The position numbers and the translations under genes are program-made. From contig JAQFVV010012513.1 of NCBI GenBank assembly GCA_028023455.1, positions 2,540,001-2,604,000 on the forward strand: a DNA stretch of 64,000 bases. The letters are read 5' to 3'. Position 1 is the stretch's first letter. Each line of letters begins with the position of its first letter. The DNA is from Epiperipatus broadwayi. Its lineage: Eukaryota; Onychophora; Udeonychophora; Euonychophora; Peripatidae. Of this stretch, positions 36,576 through 48,250 are shown in pieces. The notes below the pieces were generated by a model. The model saw only the letters and a list, made by a program, of their open reading frames with translations, made no database searches and was not told the DNA's origin.

Positions 36576-37367
36576 CTATGTAATTATATATATATATATA
36601 TAGAAAGAGAGATGAATAGACATATAAATAAATAGGTAGGTGAGTCCTTATATAGTTAAATTGATAGGTAGTTTTAAGTATATTCATACCATTACAGAGA
36701 TAAATGCAAATGGATAAATAAATATATAGTTAGATAGATACGGGGTAGTTATGCAGATGCATATAAAGGTAGATTAGATAAATAAATGATAGGTAGACAG
36801 ACAGTCATACATATAGATAGGTAGATAGAGCAGTCTTTAAATAATTCCTGATAAATCAAGGTTTTCTCACCAGTTTAACATAGAAAAATAGTGCTTAAAA
36901 ATGTTAATACAATTGAAGACAAATTAGATTTTAAACTATTTTTGTTTATTGTTCTGTTTTACCTCTGGCTGTAACTATACACACTTATACATACACTCAT
37001 ACTTACCATCGTCTATTGAATGAGTAATTAAATCATATGTATTCTCACAGCATAAAATAATAGTCTGAGTTAGTTGGAATCTATGGGTGTTTGTGTGTGT
37101 GTAATTAAAAAAGTAAGTTTAATATTTTTTCATTGATTCTATAGCTTACTAGATTACGGATGTAGTTTTAGAGAATGGTGAAATGATTTGATTGGCTGCA
37201 CGATTTCTTCCAGAACATTTGATAAATCTTTACATATATATTTCTTAAATGTAAAGTAGAAATATTTAATTTGGATATCCCTAATGTGAATAGAACCCAT
37301 CCCAACTTATTATAATGTCTATAATTGCCATTAAAACTTTTAACACTGTATATATATATATTTCATA
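36576..37367. other. Degenerate microsatellite and non-coding DNA
   Basis: Degenerate GATA-type repeat to about 36830, then nothing recognised. Confidence 0.5.
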
Positions 37368-37456
37368 GCATGGGCCGGGAGACGAACCCGCAACAACCAC
37401 CTGCAACCAACTGCTTGCTTGCAAGGCAGTTGTGCTGACCTCTCGGCTAACAATGT
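37368..37456 (-). mobile_element. tRNA-like SINE, long variable arm
   Basis: On minus it reads GTTAGCCGAGAGGTCAGC (A box), a CTTGCAAGCAAG hairpin, GGTTGCAGGTGGTTG, then GCGGGTTCGTCTCCC (B box), closing with CATGC that pairs with the 5' end. It is followed by TATGA and an AT tail. Same family as 38737-38825 and 39393-39478. Confidence 0.75.
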
Positions 37457-37510
37457 TTGACGTCTACACATATATTTGATTGTAAAATATACAAAGATTG
37501 AAATCAACTA

Positions 37511-37840
37511 ATGAATAATATTTCTGTAGTATTATTTTAATCGCACCATTTTCACACAGGGTGGGGATTAGTTTCTATCTGCTTTTAGCACCTTGTGGAA
37601 GTGCATAATCATTAACGTATGACTAAAGACATGTGGAAAATTTCTATGATCCCCAAGATGTTCATTTTATACTGAACCAGTGTTTATTAGTTGGCCCAGA
37701 CCACAATCTTTTGCACATATTTTTACAGTTATTCAGTATGTATAGTTAATTGATGTGTTAAACATGCTACCCTCTTAAATTTGACACAAATCACTTAATG
37801 ATAGTATATTAATAATTTTTATTAGTCATTTATTAGACTA
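37511..37840 (+). mobile_element. Dispersed TIR-type repeat, copy A
   Basis: Begins ATGAATAATATTTCTGTAG; interior has GATCCCCAAGATGTTCATTT and CTGAACCAGT. It aligns along its length with the complement of 39501-39844. Its end, TTTTTATTAGTCATT, also forms a hairpin with 37872-37890. Non-coding. Confidence 0.65.
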
Positions 37841-38354
37841 GAGATTATCCAATAATATTCATTATGGTTTAATGAATGACTAATAAAAATGTTGAAATCA
37901 ACTGGTCTGAAATCTTGGTGTTTATAAAAAATATGAAGCTATTATTTCTAATGAGAAAATTCATGTGTTAAATTCTTAGCTCATCTAGGGATTGATGTTT
38001 TCCATGAAATATATACATTAAGTCTTATATTGGTTATATATTGCATTATTTTGTTCTAATTTCCAATGTGTCAATAGAATAACGTTCATCATTGTCAGTC
38101 AAAGTCTTAATTAAAACAAAATATTGCCTGGTTTATCCAAATAAGTCTTTATTTTTATCATATAACTGTGAAATTATCAAATATGATATTACTCCAAAAA
38201 TTTGAGCTGAGTTAAACAACTATGAAAAGCTATTTTTCAACCATATATATATATATATATTAACTTATAGCACTGGATTAACTTTCGATTTATTCTCGTA
38301 TTGGAATCATAGTGCAAAATTAATTAACAATGTCGAAAGTTAACTTACTGGATA
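37841..38354. other. Non-coding stretch
   Basis: Nothing more recognised; short TA run near 38243-38260. Confidence 0.45.
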
Positions 38355-38650
38355 TTAAGTTAGAATATATATTTGATTTAAAAACATTCTTTATAGTGGC
38401 TTGAGTCAACTCAAGTTTTCGGAGTATTTTATTAGGATATGAAAAGAGTGTAAAGGTAAATAATTAAATATAATATTACTCATTTCAATGTATTTTTTTT
38501 GCTTTTGCGCTCTTTTAAGTTAGAATATTTATTTGGTTTAAAAATACGTTTTCATAGTGGTTTGACTTAGCTCAAGTTTTTGGCGTATTTTATTAAGATA
38601 TGAAGATAATGAAGTGTTAACTAATTAAATATAATATTCCTAATTTCAAC
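38355..38650. repeat. Tandem duplication, period about 160 bp
   Basis: TTAAGTTAGAATAT starts at 38355 and 38515; both halves continue with CTCAAGTTTT, GTATTTTATTA and AATTAAATATAATATT. About 85% alike. Confidence 0.75.
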
Positions 38651-38708
38651 ATAAACAATGTGTAAGATTATAATTATATCACAAAACATTTTTGTTCTAA
38701 TACATTTC

Positions 38709-38841
38709 TCAGAGTTTTTTTTTTTCATATGTCATAGCATCGGCTGGGAGGCGAACCCGCTACAACCGTCTGCAACCAACTGCTTGCTTGCAGGGCTGCT
38801 GCGCTGACCTCTCGGCTAACAACGCTTGACTTATCAGAGTT
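38709..38841 (-). mobile_element. tRNA-like SINE with A tail
   Basis: Body 38825-38737 on minus (89 nt): GCGTTGTTAGCCGAGAGG (A box region), a GCAAGCAAG hairpin segment, then GCGGGTTCGCCTCCCAGC (B box). It is followed by TATGACATATG and about ten A. The flanking 5' GTCA can pair with 3' TGAC, extending the acceptor stem. TCAGAGTT at 38709-38716 and 38834-38841 is a likely short target duplication. Confidence 0.78.
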
Positions 38842-39170
38842 ATTTGTAAGCATACCCATAACAAATCATTTTAACAAACTTGCAAATACAATTTTACTTT
38901 CCATTTATCAATATCCGTTCAATCACTCTGACAAAAGGAGAATTCTTCTTTCATCTGATCTCCAATTGTATATATTGTAAATAAATCAACAATGATATCT
39001 GAAGAGGCTGAAAGTTATTTTTAGGAACATCTTAGACCACAAATTAATCAAGCCAGCTTAACATTTCACATATTATTTAAAATTAAATATTACTAATTTC
39101 AACAGCACATAAATAAATTTTTACTATTAATCATTTTTTAGTCATTAATTTTTCTACAGATTATCCACTG

Positions 39171-39366
39171 AATGAATAATATTATTGTAGTGTAATTTTC
39201 ACTACACCCCTCTAACTCAAAATGGGGACTGGTTTTAGTGCACTTTTAATACCTTGTAGAAGAAAGCAATCACAAACATATGACTAATTAAAAAGTGGAT
39301 AAAAACCAGTCTCCCCTTTTTGTGAGATAGATGTAATGAAAATTACACTACAGAAATGTTTTTCAT
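39171..39366. mobile_element. Palindromic MITE, 196 bp
   Basis: Arms of about 62 bp (39171-39237, 39305-39366): AATGAATAATATTATTGTAG and its near complement, with GTGTAATTTTCACTACA inside. It shares its ends with 37511 and 39844, so it is a shortened member of that family. Confidence 0.75.
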
Positions 39367-39390
39367 TAAATGGAAGATATCTATTTCGTC

Positions 39391-39499
39391 AAGCGTTGTT
39401 AGCCGAGAGGTTATCGCAACCACCTTGCAAGCAAGTAGTTGATTGCAGACGTTTGTGGGTTCATGTCCCAGCCAATGCTATGACATATGAAAAAAAAAT
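39391..39499 (+). mobile_element. tRNA-like SINE with A tail
   Basis: GTCAAGCGTTGTTAGCCGAG at about 39388-39407, B box GGGTTCATGTCCC, CAATGC closing the stem, then TATGACATATG and nine A. It sits between two MITE copies, which suggests insertion into a MITE-rich spot. The duplication is at most 5 bp (ATCTA). Confidence 0.72.
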
Positions 39500-39500
39500 C

Positions 39501-39844
39501 TAGTGTAGTGAATGACTAATAAAAGTTATTAATATACTTCTATCAAGTGGTTTGTATAACAATTACAGTAAATTTGATACATCAATTAAATCTTAGTAAT
39601 TTGCTATTTATATACACTAAACATTGATCAAGATAAGTGTAAAGATTGTGATATGGGAAAACTGATGAATACTGGTTCAGCACAAAATGTTCATCATGGG
39701 GATCATAAATTTTTTTAACATGTCTTTGGTCATATGTTTACAGTTACATCCCTTCACAATGTATTAAAAATTGGCTAGAAACCACTCCATACTATGCCTG
39801 AGAGGGGTGTAGTGTAAATTATACTACAGAAATATTATTCATTA
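39501..39844 (-). mobile_element. Dispersed TIR-type repeat, copy B
   Basis: Reverse complement of copy A at 37.5 kb, with the same end (ATGAATAATATTTCTGTAG on minus) and GATCCCCATGATGAACATTT. The two lie in opposite orientation about 2 kb apart. Confidence 0.65.
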
Positions 39845-40041
39845 AAGTGTCATTACTGCTTAAATATATAACATACAAGATTATTATCTAGATGACTTGA
39901 TTATTTGGTGAACTAAGATCACCACTAATAATAAGTTTCAGCCTTGTCAGATATAAAAATTAATTGATTTACAATATATACTATTTAATAACTGAAACAC
40001 ACTGGATTATTATATACCTGTGTCTATATATGTAATATATA

Positions 40042-40190
40042 GGGTATATGAGCACAGACTTTCACATGACCCACCACTCTCCACACTATCTCCAACACTG
40101 ATACACCTGAACACGTATATGTTGAAAAGATAAATAATCACCAGACCAGCATAGTATATCTATGGAGAGTGGAGAGTCGTGTGAAAGTCT
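40042..40190 (-). mobile_element. tRNA-derived SINE with inverted extra arm
   Basis: On minus: TGGTGATTATTTATCTTTTC, GTGTATCAGTGTTGGAGATA, GGTGGGTCATGTGAAAGTC, ending CTCATATACCC. The plus sequence at about 40160-40190 repeats part of it inverted (GGAGAGTGGAGAGTCGTG), forming a hairpin with 40060-40095. Confidence 0.55.
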
Positions 40191-40653
40191 GTGGTAATAT
40201 ATACTATTGGAGATCAAATGAAAGAAGAATTTCTCCATCATCAACCTGAATAAATGGGGAAAGTGAAATAAAAAGTAAACCTGTGTTTGCAAGTTTATTA
40301 AAATGATTTGTTGTGAGTTTGCTTACAAATTATTCATAGTAAATTATTAGAACAAAAACGTTCTGTGATATAATTATGAATATAATATATATATATATAT
40401 ATATATCAAATTACACATTTACACACATTTATAAACACAAACTTTAAATAAAAAATATAAATTTCATGTTTAAAAGTGATGATGATGATAATAACTAATT
40501 GGATTTACTATTGCTGAGGGTAGTATCAAAATCATATGGGTCTGAGTCCTTCCAAATACGCGTTTTTCACTCTTCTACATCCAAAGGTTTTCTTGAATGT
40601 TTATTCATTTAAATTACAATTGATAGTACATTGTTTTAATTGGACTTTAACCA

Positions 40654-40689
<36 letters not shown>

Positions 40690-41326
40690 GACAATGAAGA
40701 GACAATCATAAACCTGGTCAAAGAGTGTAGAGCATTTAAACAAATAAGGATAAAAGTATTCAAAACTCCAATCATTAATCTTAAAGATATGATTAACAAA
40801 CGCATCAAGAGATTTGATCCACACAACGCTATGGTACTTATCCACACAATCAGAACAATATGAGAAATAGGATGTTCCCTAATATTTGATAATAAAAAAA
40901 TATAATTTGATAAAAAAAACTTGATAAAGGATGGGATAAATACTTCGAACAATGCTTAAAATACTTACCAAGAAAACAAATGATCAAAATCTGGGGAGGA
41001 GCAGCGCCTACTACATGCGAAATATGGAAATAGATATTTTATAAAAAAGAGATATGCATTAAAAAAGGCATAATAGCAACCAACCAAAGGTAAAATTAAG
41101 ACAGACCAATAAGAAATAAAGTGCGACACCTATTTACTAACCTCCACTTATTAAGATAAATATGAAGACATAAATATAAGGACATATATTTTATTAATGT
41201 AGTGTACAAATTGTAAGTAATCGAAAATAAAGAGATTAAAATAAATAAATAACTAAAACCTTGTAAATATGTATATGTATATATTGTTTAATAAAGATAA
41301 ATACTTAAAACAAAAAAAAAAAAAAT
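40690..41326 (+). mobile_element. LINE 3'-end fragment with poly(A)
   Basis: The plus frame 40690-40863 reads DNEETIINLVKECRAFKQIR..., the region just after the zinc-binding CxxC of a LINE ORF2 C-terminus, then a TGA at 40861. Coding-like sequence with stops continues to about 41190. It ends in AATAAAGATAAATAC and a 13-A tail near 41311-41325. A TA microsatellite lies immediately before it (about 40658-40684). It is a third LINE family in the window and 5' truncated. Confidence 0.7.
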
Positions 41327-41349
41327 ACAATTATAGTTTGTATATCTGA

Positions 41350-41450
41350 GACCATTTATCTTTTTCAGATGTGTGTGTGTGGTCATGTGAATCGGTTGTA
41401 TGAGATAGAGTGCTTGGCCAAAGGGATTTTGAAAGTCTATATTCAAATTA
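41350..41450 (+). mobile_element. tRNA-derived SINE, degenerate copy
   Basis: ACCATTTATCTTTTTCAGATG head, then GTGGTCATGTGAATCGGTTG; same family as 26.19 kb. B box lost. Confidence 0.5.
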
Positions 41451-42201
41451 TTTGAATTCTATATTATAAGCAAAATAATCAATGTCCAGTTTGAATTTGA
41501 TTCATTTAAGTTTCAACACGTATTCATTACTTAACTTTTAAAAAAAAAGAAAGCAGAAACTATTTGGTTTTTAATTAAAATTCTTTAAAAATCAATGATT
41601 GAAAGTTTTTTTTACTCTCCACAAGTGGACTTACATTATTACAAGCAAGATTAAAATTCGTACACACATGCATGTATTAAATTCTCGTTCTTTAGCAGAT
41701 TGAAATATTTAGAAGATTGCTCCTTTATGTGATAACATTAAAATAATCATTGATGATTATATATCACACCATTTTGTACTTCATTGCAGAATATATTTAA
41801 AACTAAATCATGGCCTTCAATATAGTTCAAAGAGTAGTGGAGAATGCACTCTTTACCATGACATACCTGGGATTTGAATTTGTACAACTTGGAAGTTTTT
41901 TCGAGTAACATATTTTTTAAAAGGTAGCAATTTTATATCTACCGATTAACTTTTTGATCGATATATTATAAGAAAATCACACACAAAAATACTTTTAATT
42001 ATATGTCTTTGTACTTTATTATTAAAAAAGTTTTAATTGCGTTTTCATTCATTTTCAGTTTTTATATTAAACAAATTTAAAACATTTTAAATTATTTCCA
42101 GTAAAAATCATATCCTTATCAAAATTGCTTTAAAAATTGGCTATTTAAAATGTTTTATTTGAAATTTTTGTATTAAAATCTTATTTTGTATAATTATAGA
42201 A
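41451..42201. other. Non-coding stretch
   Basis: Nothing recognised. Confidence 0.5.
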
Positions 42202-42369
42202 AATCTTTACTAAGGCAATAAACCTAAAGCATGTGCGGTTGAAAATGCGAAGGTAGGGACCTCTACAGGTCTTAACCCAATGTGTAAGCTTGTGGTTAAG
42301 ACCTGTAGAGGTCCCTACCTTCGCCTTTTCTACTGCACATGCTTTAGGTTTATTGTCTTAGTAAAGATT
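42202..42369. mobile_element. Near-perfect foldback element, 168 bp
   Basis: Arms 42202-42278 and 42294-42369 are almost exactly complementary (AATCTTTACTAAGGCAATAA; GGTAGGGACCTCTACAGGTC and complements) around a 15-nt loop. The inner arm is much richer in G and C than the surrounding DNA. No target duplication or coding frame was seen. High arm identity implies youth. Confidence 0.88.
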
Positions 42370-43076
42370 ACTTAAGTGTGTGTTAAATAAATTTATACTT
42401 AGAGAAAAGTTAATTTAATTTTAGAATATCTATTGTAAACTGAATATTTATAACCACTAGATGGTGAAATGTTATAATATTCTTACAATCCAGATCAATT
42501 TCTGATTAGTGGTTTTATCAATAAAGAGTATGATTCAAGTCTGACACTACATTCTTTAATGATAATGTCAAAATCCAAAAACTGACCTGAAGATATTACA
42601 GCCATATGACATCAGGTATACCTTGATCACTCATGCTTTTATTAAATAACTAGGGAAGTAGGATGAAACGACTACCTTTGTAAGTATATGAGCAAATATA
42701 TGAAAAAGCCTATTGTAGTAGCTACTTACAGAAAAGAATAATAACTAAAACACTGTTATTACATTGTAGAGATGTCTGACCATCCTTGCATATGTATTAA
42801 ATGGATTATGTTCTGTACATGTGGGGTTCAGATTGACCTTAGGTCAAGATGGGTGTGACAAGAATCTCAGCCTCAGGGCGGCCTTTGAGCATTCCATCAT
42901 CAGATTTTCAATTGGATGGATGGTTGAAGAGTTGGAGTGTGGAGTAGATTGAAGCCTGTCCATTAAAGTATGAAGACTGTCTATCTTAATATATATCTGA
43001 GCACTTATAGTATATATGTGTGGAGATGATAATCTGGACCAACTGCTGTTTGCTGGTTTAGCATGAAATACATACA
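42370..43076. other. Non-coding stretch
   Basis: No supported gene; the minus frame 42844-43077 has no domain. Confidence 0.5.
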
Positions 43077-43190
43077 TTGGTGATTATTTATCTTTTCAAA
43101 ATATATGTGTTTAAGTGTATCAGTGTTATTAGATAGAGTGGAGAGTGGTGGGTCATATGAAAGTATGTGCTCATATACCCTATATATTAA
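43077..43190 (+). mobile_element. tRNA-derived SINE
   Basis: TTGGTGATTATTTATCTTTTC, GTGTATCAGTGTTATTAGA, GAGTGGTGGGTCATATGAAA, CTCATATACCC. Same family as 40.04 kb, in the opposite orientation. Confidence 0.6.
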
Positions 43191-43748
43191 AAAAGAATAA
43201 TATAAAACAATATTGATTCCATATTATATGACACTTTTAATGTGGTTTTAGTAAAAGAATAAGAAATATTCAAAGAATTTATTATAGAATTAAAATATTT
43301 AAAATGTCTGGTGTAGATGTGCACAGCATAATAGATGACTAGAGACCAATATATTATGTTTGAACATAGGACTTCTTAGATAAAGAACAATTTAATAACT
43401 ATTTAGCATTTAATAAAATATAAATAATGTGTAAATAATAGTAAAATCTTATTAACTTCTTAATTAATATTCGTGAAAGCTTTCTGCAAGTGTGACAATT
43501 GGTAATGTACATAGCTAAAAATAGGAATCGGTATTTAACAATTGTTAGTAAAAATTTTAATTTAGCAAAGGTTTTGTAGTAATTATTTGTTCTAAATAAT
43601 ATAACTAAATGTTACAATTTATTAGGGATCAAAATAATAAAATTTAAAAAAGGTAGAGAGAGTCTACTCATTAGGGGTGAAAGTGAGTATATGCTTCTAC
43701 ATTTGTTCAGAGTATATTTTATTTACATTGCAAATTATTAAAAAAAGT
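43191..43748. other. Non-coding stretch
   Basis: Nothing recognised. Confidence 0.5.
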
Positions 43749-44450
43749 CCACCACCGATAATTTCCTAAATATTATAAATTTCCATGCACTCACAGACCA
43801 GTAAGAGTTTAAAAAACATAAGTGAATCATTTAAATTTAAAGAATATTTGTATATACACCAATTCTCACTGACCATACTTAAATCAGGGCTTGAGTCTAT
43901 TGCGTGACTGTTGTTATAATCAAATATTGAATTAAACAAATTTAGTTAACCTATTGCAGAAGAAAGACAGTGTCTCATTTTTAACCACCTTTAATTACAC
44001 TTCTATGACTTATAAATGTAAACCTATTATTATAAAGTGCAGAAAATTCTGAGATTATTAAAGCAGAGGTCAACCTCCAATAATGTGCCATTTCTTAAAT
44101 ATTATAATTCTACATGCACTCGTCCACCAGCAAGAGTTTAAAAAACTTAGGTACACCAACTCTCACTGACCATGCTTAAATCAGAGATTGAATCTATTGT
44201 GTCCCTGGTGTTAGAATCAAATATTGAATTGTACAAATTTAGTTAACACATTGCAGAAGAAAGACAATTTAACATTTCTAGCCATCTACAATAAATATAA
44301 ATCTAATATTAGAAAGTGCTGAAAATTTTGAAATTATTAAAGTAGACAACAACCTCTGATAATGCACTATTTCTTACATATTATAAATCTCCACACATTC
44401 GCTCACCAGTGAGAGTTTCAAAAGCTTAAGTGAATCACTTAACATCAGGC
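43749..44450. repeat. Tandem repeat, about 300-bp unit, 2.3 copies
   Basis: Copies start at about 43749, 44070 and 44349 (last partial). Shared blocks: TAAATATTATAA, CTCACTGACCATGCTTAAAT, AATCAAATATTGAATT, TGCAGAAGAAAGACA. Unit length differs by about 40 bp between copies because of indels. Confidence 0.85.
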
Positions 44451-44736
44451 ACACAATAATTTTAAATAATAAAAAAAATAAGTTTATATTTAATGTGTTT
44501 ATATTTTATTCTTTATTTTTAATAAATTAATGAAAAATTGAATTTAATCTAAGTATGTAATGTTTATATTCAGATTTTATTCAAATATATTAGCTTTTTA
44601 GATGAAAAGCAATGAACTGGAAATGCACTATTGCCTAAACATATCTTCTCCATAATCTGTTTTTCTTCATCTTTTAATTATTATTATTGTTACTACTACT
44701 ATTATTAATAATATTACTACTACTGTTGTTGTTGTT

Positions 44737-45894
<1,158 letters not shown>

Positions 45895-46140
45895 AAGACT
45901 ACAAAATAGAATGATTGATGTTTATAAATGGTCTAGAGTAATTATAATTACTAGTTTAATAAGTGATTAATAATACTCATTAATGTGTTTATCAAAAATG
46001 GTTTGTACCAAAGTTAAAATTGCAGAAGATTTGACATTTGTATATCAAACTATAATGATTTGATATTGATAAATACAGAACTAATGATGAAGACAAGTAT
46101 GAAAAGACTGCTTTAGGCTGAAATACATCTTGTAGATCAA
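45895..46140. repeat. Dispersed repeat related to 47.75 and 56.85 kb
   Basis: TTAATAAGTGATTAATAAT, then AAAATTGCAGAAGATTTGACA and AATGATGAAGACAAG correspond to blocks in the 166-bp tandem unit and the 56.85-kb copy. Confidence 0.55.
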
Positions 46141-46217
46141 TTGGACTTACTAAGATAATAAAGTCAATTATTCATGACATAAATACATTTATAAATGTAG
46201 ATGATAACAACCCCTAA

Positions 46218-46571
46218 ACTATCAATAATTTCAAGTTGTAGTCAAGGCAACCGGTTTCCTTTAACAATAATGATGGTTCCACTTTTATCTATGGCTGTTA
46301 TGTAAAGATTGCAACTTTGTCAAGAAGTGTGAGATTAATAATGAAAGTAATCTTGAAGTTATCATTAACTATTTATTAGACTTATCAGAACATGTTGTAT
46401 TTCTCTGATTAATGATGTTTATTTAAACTTCTTTGCATTATTAATATCACACTTCCAGGTCGAGTTGCAATCTTTAATGTCTATATAAACATATGACCAT
46501 AGATAAAGGTGGCATTGCCTTTATTGTTAAAGGAGGTTGCCTTGACTACTCATTGAAATTGTTGATAGCTT
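46218..46571. mobile_element. Foldback element, about 354 bp
   Basis: AACTATCAATAATTTCAAG...TAGTCAAGGCAACC pairs with GGTTGCCTTGACTA...AATTGTTGATAG. Inner arms carry AGTGTGAGATTAATAAT and its complement. Family also at 9.97, 60.6 and 62.6 kb. Confidence 0.7.
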
Positions 46572-47750
46572 AAGAGATTATTATTGTCATTTGTACTCAT
46601 TTGATTCAAGAATCTGTGTGCAATGGGGTGAAACTTATAATTATAACTGAAATGTAATGATGTGTATTTGTTTTTAATATAAACTGAAATCTATAAATGT
46701 TTTTTTTTTAAAAAAAAATCATTATTTGCTGACCAAATAAATGATAACTAAGAATATTTATATGTCACATGAGCACCGTTATGGAGAGTTTTGTCGTTTT
46801 AATATTTATACATATTTATCAAACATTGTTACTGATCAATAATGCATGCTAGATATTTTTATAACTAAATTACTATAATAGATAGATAGTATCTTGTTAA
46901 ACTGACAATTAGTTATATTATTTTAATGAGTGTATATCTATTTGGATATACATTTTATTGTTACTTATTAATCCATATTGGAATTTTATGTGAATGAAAT
47001 TATTACTTAAAAAATATTAAATCGCCCTCTGCTGGTTAAAAATATATTTAAAATTACTATAGAAAAGAATTTATAGAAAGTCAGTGTTCTCTAGGGCAGT
47101 CAATTGAATGTTTAGAATTTTATTTGTTTTATCCTACTTATCACTAACTTCCCAATAACTGGAAATGTATTAGAATAATTATAGGTTTCCCAATCCAGAA
47201 AAATCTAAACTTGCTTTAAATTGTTTACATTGCATACAAAAAACATTCTATTTTCATAAGATTTCAAACCACATATAATTAGTGCCAAATTTCAAATTTG
47301 AACAAAACTTAGAAAAAGTTGATGATTTCTAGATATGTTTGACTTTTCAGCAACCTCTTGCTTACTTTTTACTATGGACAGAGTATAATCTATATAAAAA
47401 GCATCAAATTCCTCTCCACATTGTATTTGGCCATTAAATAATATCTTCTGCTTTTTCATTCATATTTAATGAATGAGTATTATACTAATATTCTACAAGG
47501 ATAACACTGTCTGATTACTAAATATAGTATTATAATAAATACAGAAATGATTATTGCCCATCATCCTTTATCAATTCAGAAAATTATATATTTTTTAAAC
47601 AACAGAAATAGGCACTAATTTTTAAAAATTATTACAGCTATCTTTTTATTTCATTTTCTGCACAACCATAAAAGATAATTGAAGTTGAATTATTTCATGT
47701 GTTGCATTTAATTATAAAAAAAGAAATTGTAATATTTGGGTTTAAAATTT
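46572..47750. other. Non-coding stretch
   Basis: 46781-46797 (TTATGGAGAGTTTTGTC) is a fragment of the 11.54-kb foldback family end. Nothing else was seen. Confidence 0.5.
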
Positions 47751-48250
47751 ATATCTGGACTATGGGTAATATATAAAACTCTAGCTTATTAAATGATTAA
47801 TATAAATCATTAAAATATTTATCTAAAGATGATGGTGTTAAAATTGTGAGTGCAAACACTTTGACACTTGTAACTCAAATTATGATAATTAAATATATTA
47901 GTTCTTTTTTACCATTCATATCTGGGTAGAAATGATATAATAATCTCTAGTCTAATAAATGATTAGTAATAATGATTAATGCATTTATCTAAAGTGAATG
48001 GTGTCAAAGTTGGGAGTGCAGAAAGTTTGACACTTATAAATCACATTGTGATAATTAAATATGTTAATTCTTGTTTACCATTTATATCTGGATAAAGGTT
48101 ATATAATAATCTCTAGTCTAATAAATGATTAGTAATAATCTTTAATGTTTTTATATAAAGTGAATTGTATTAATGTTGGGAGTACAAAAAATTTGACACT
48201 TGTAGTCAAAGTATAATAATATTATGATAGTAAATACAGAATAAGTGATG
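47751..48250. repeat. Tandem repeat, 166-bp unit, three copies
   Basis: Starts at 47751, 47918 and 48084 with ATATCTGG. Shared CTCTAGTCTAATAAATGATT, GGGAGTGCAGAAAGTTTGAC and ATAATTAAATATGTTA. Unit length is almost constant. Confidence 0.88.
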
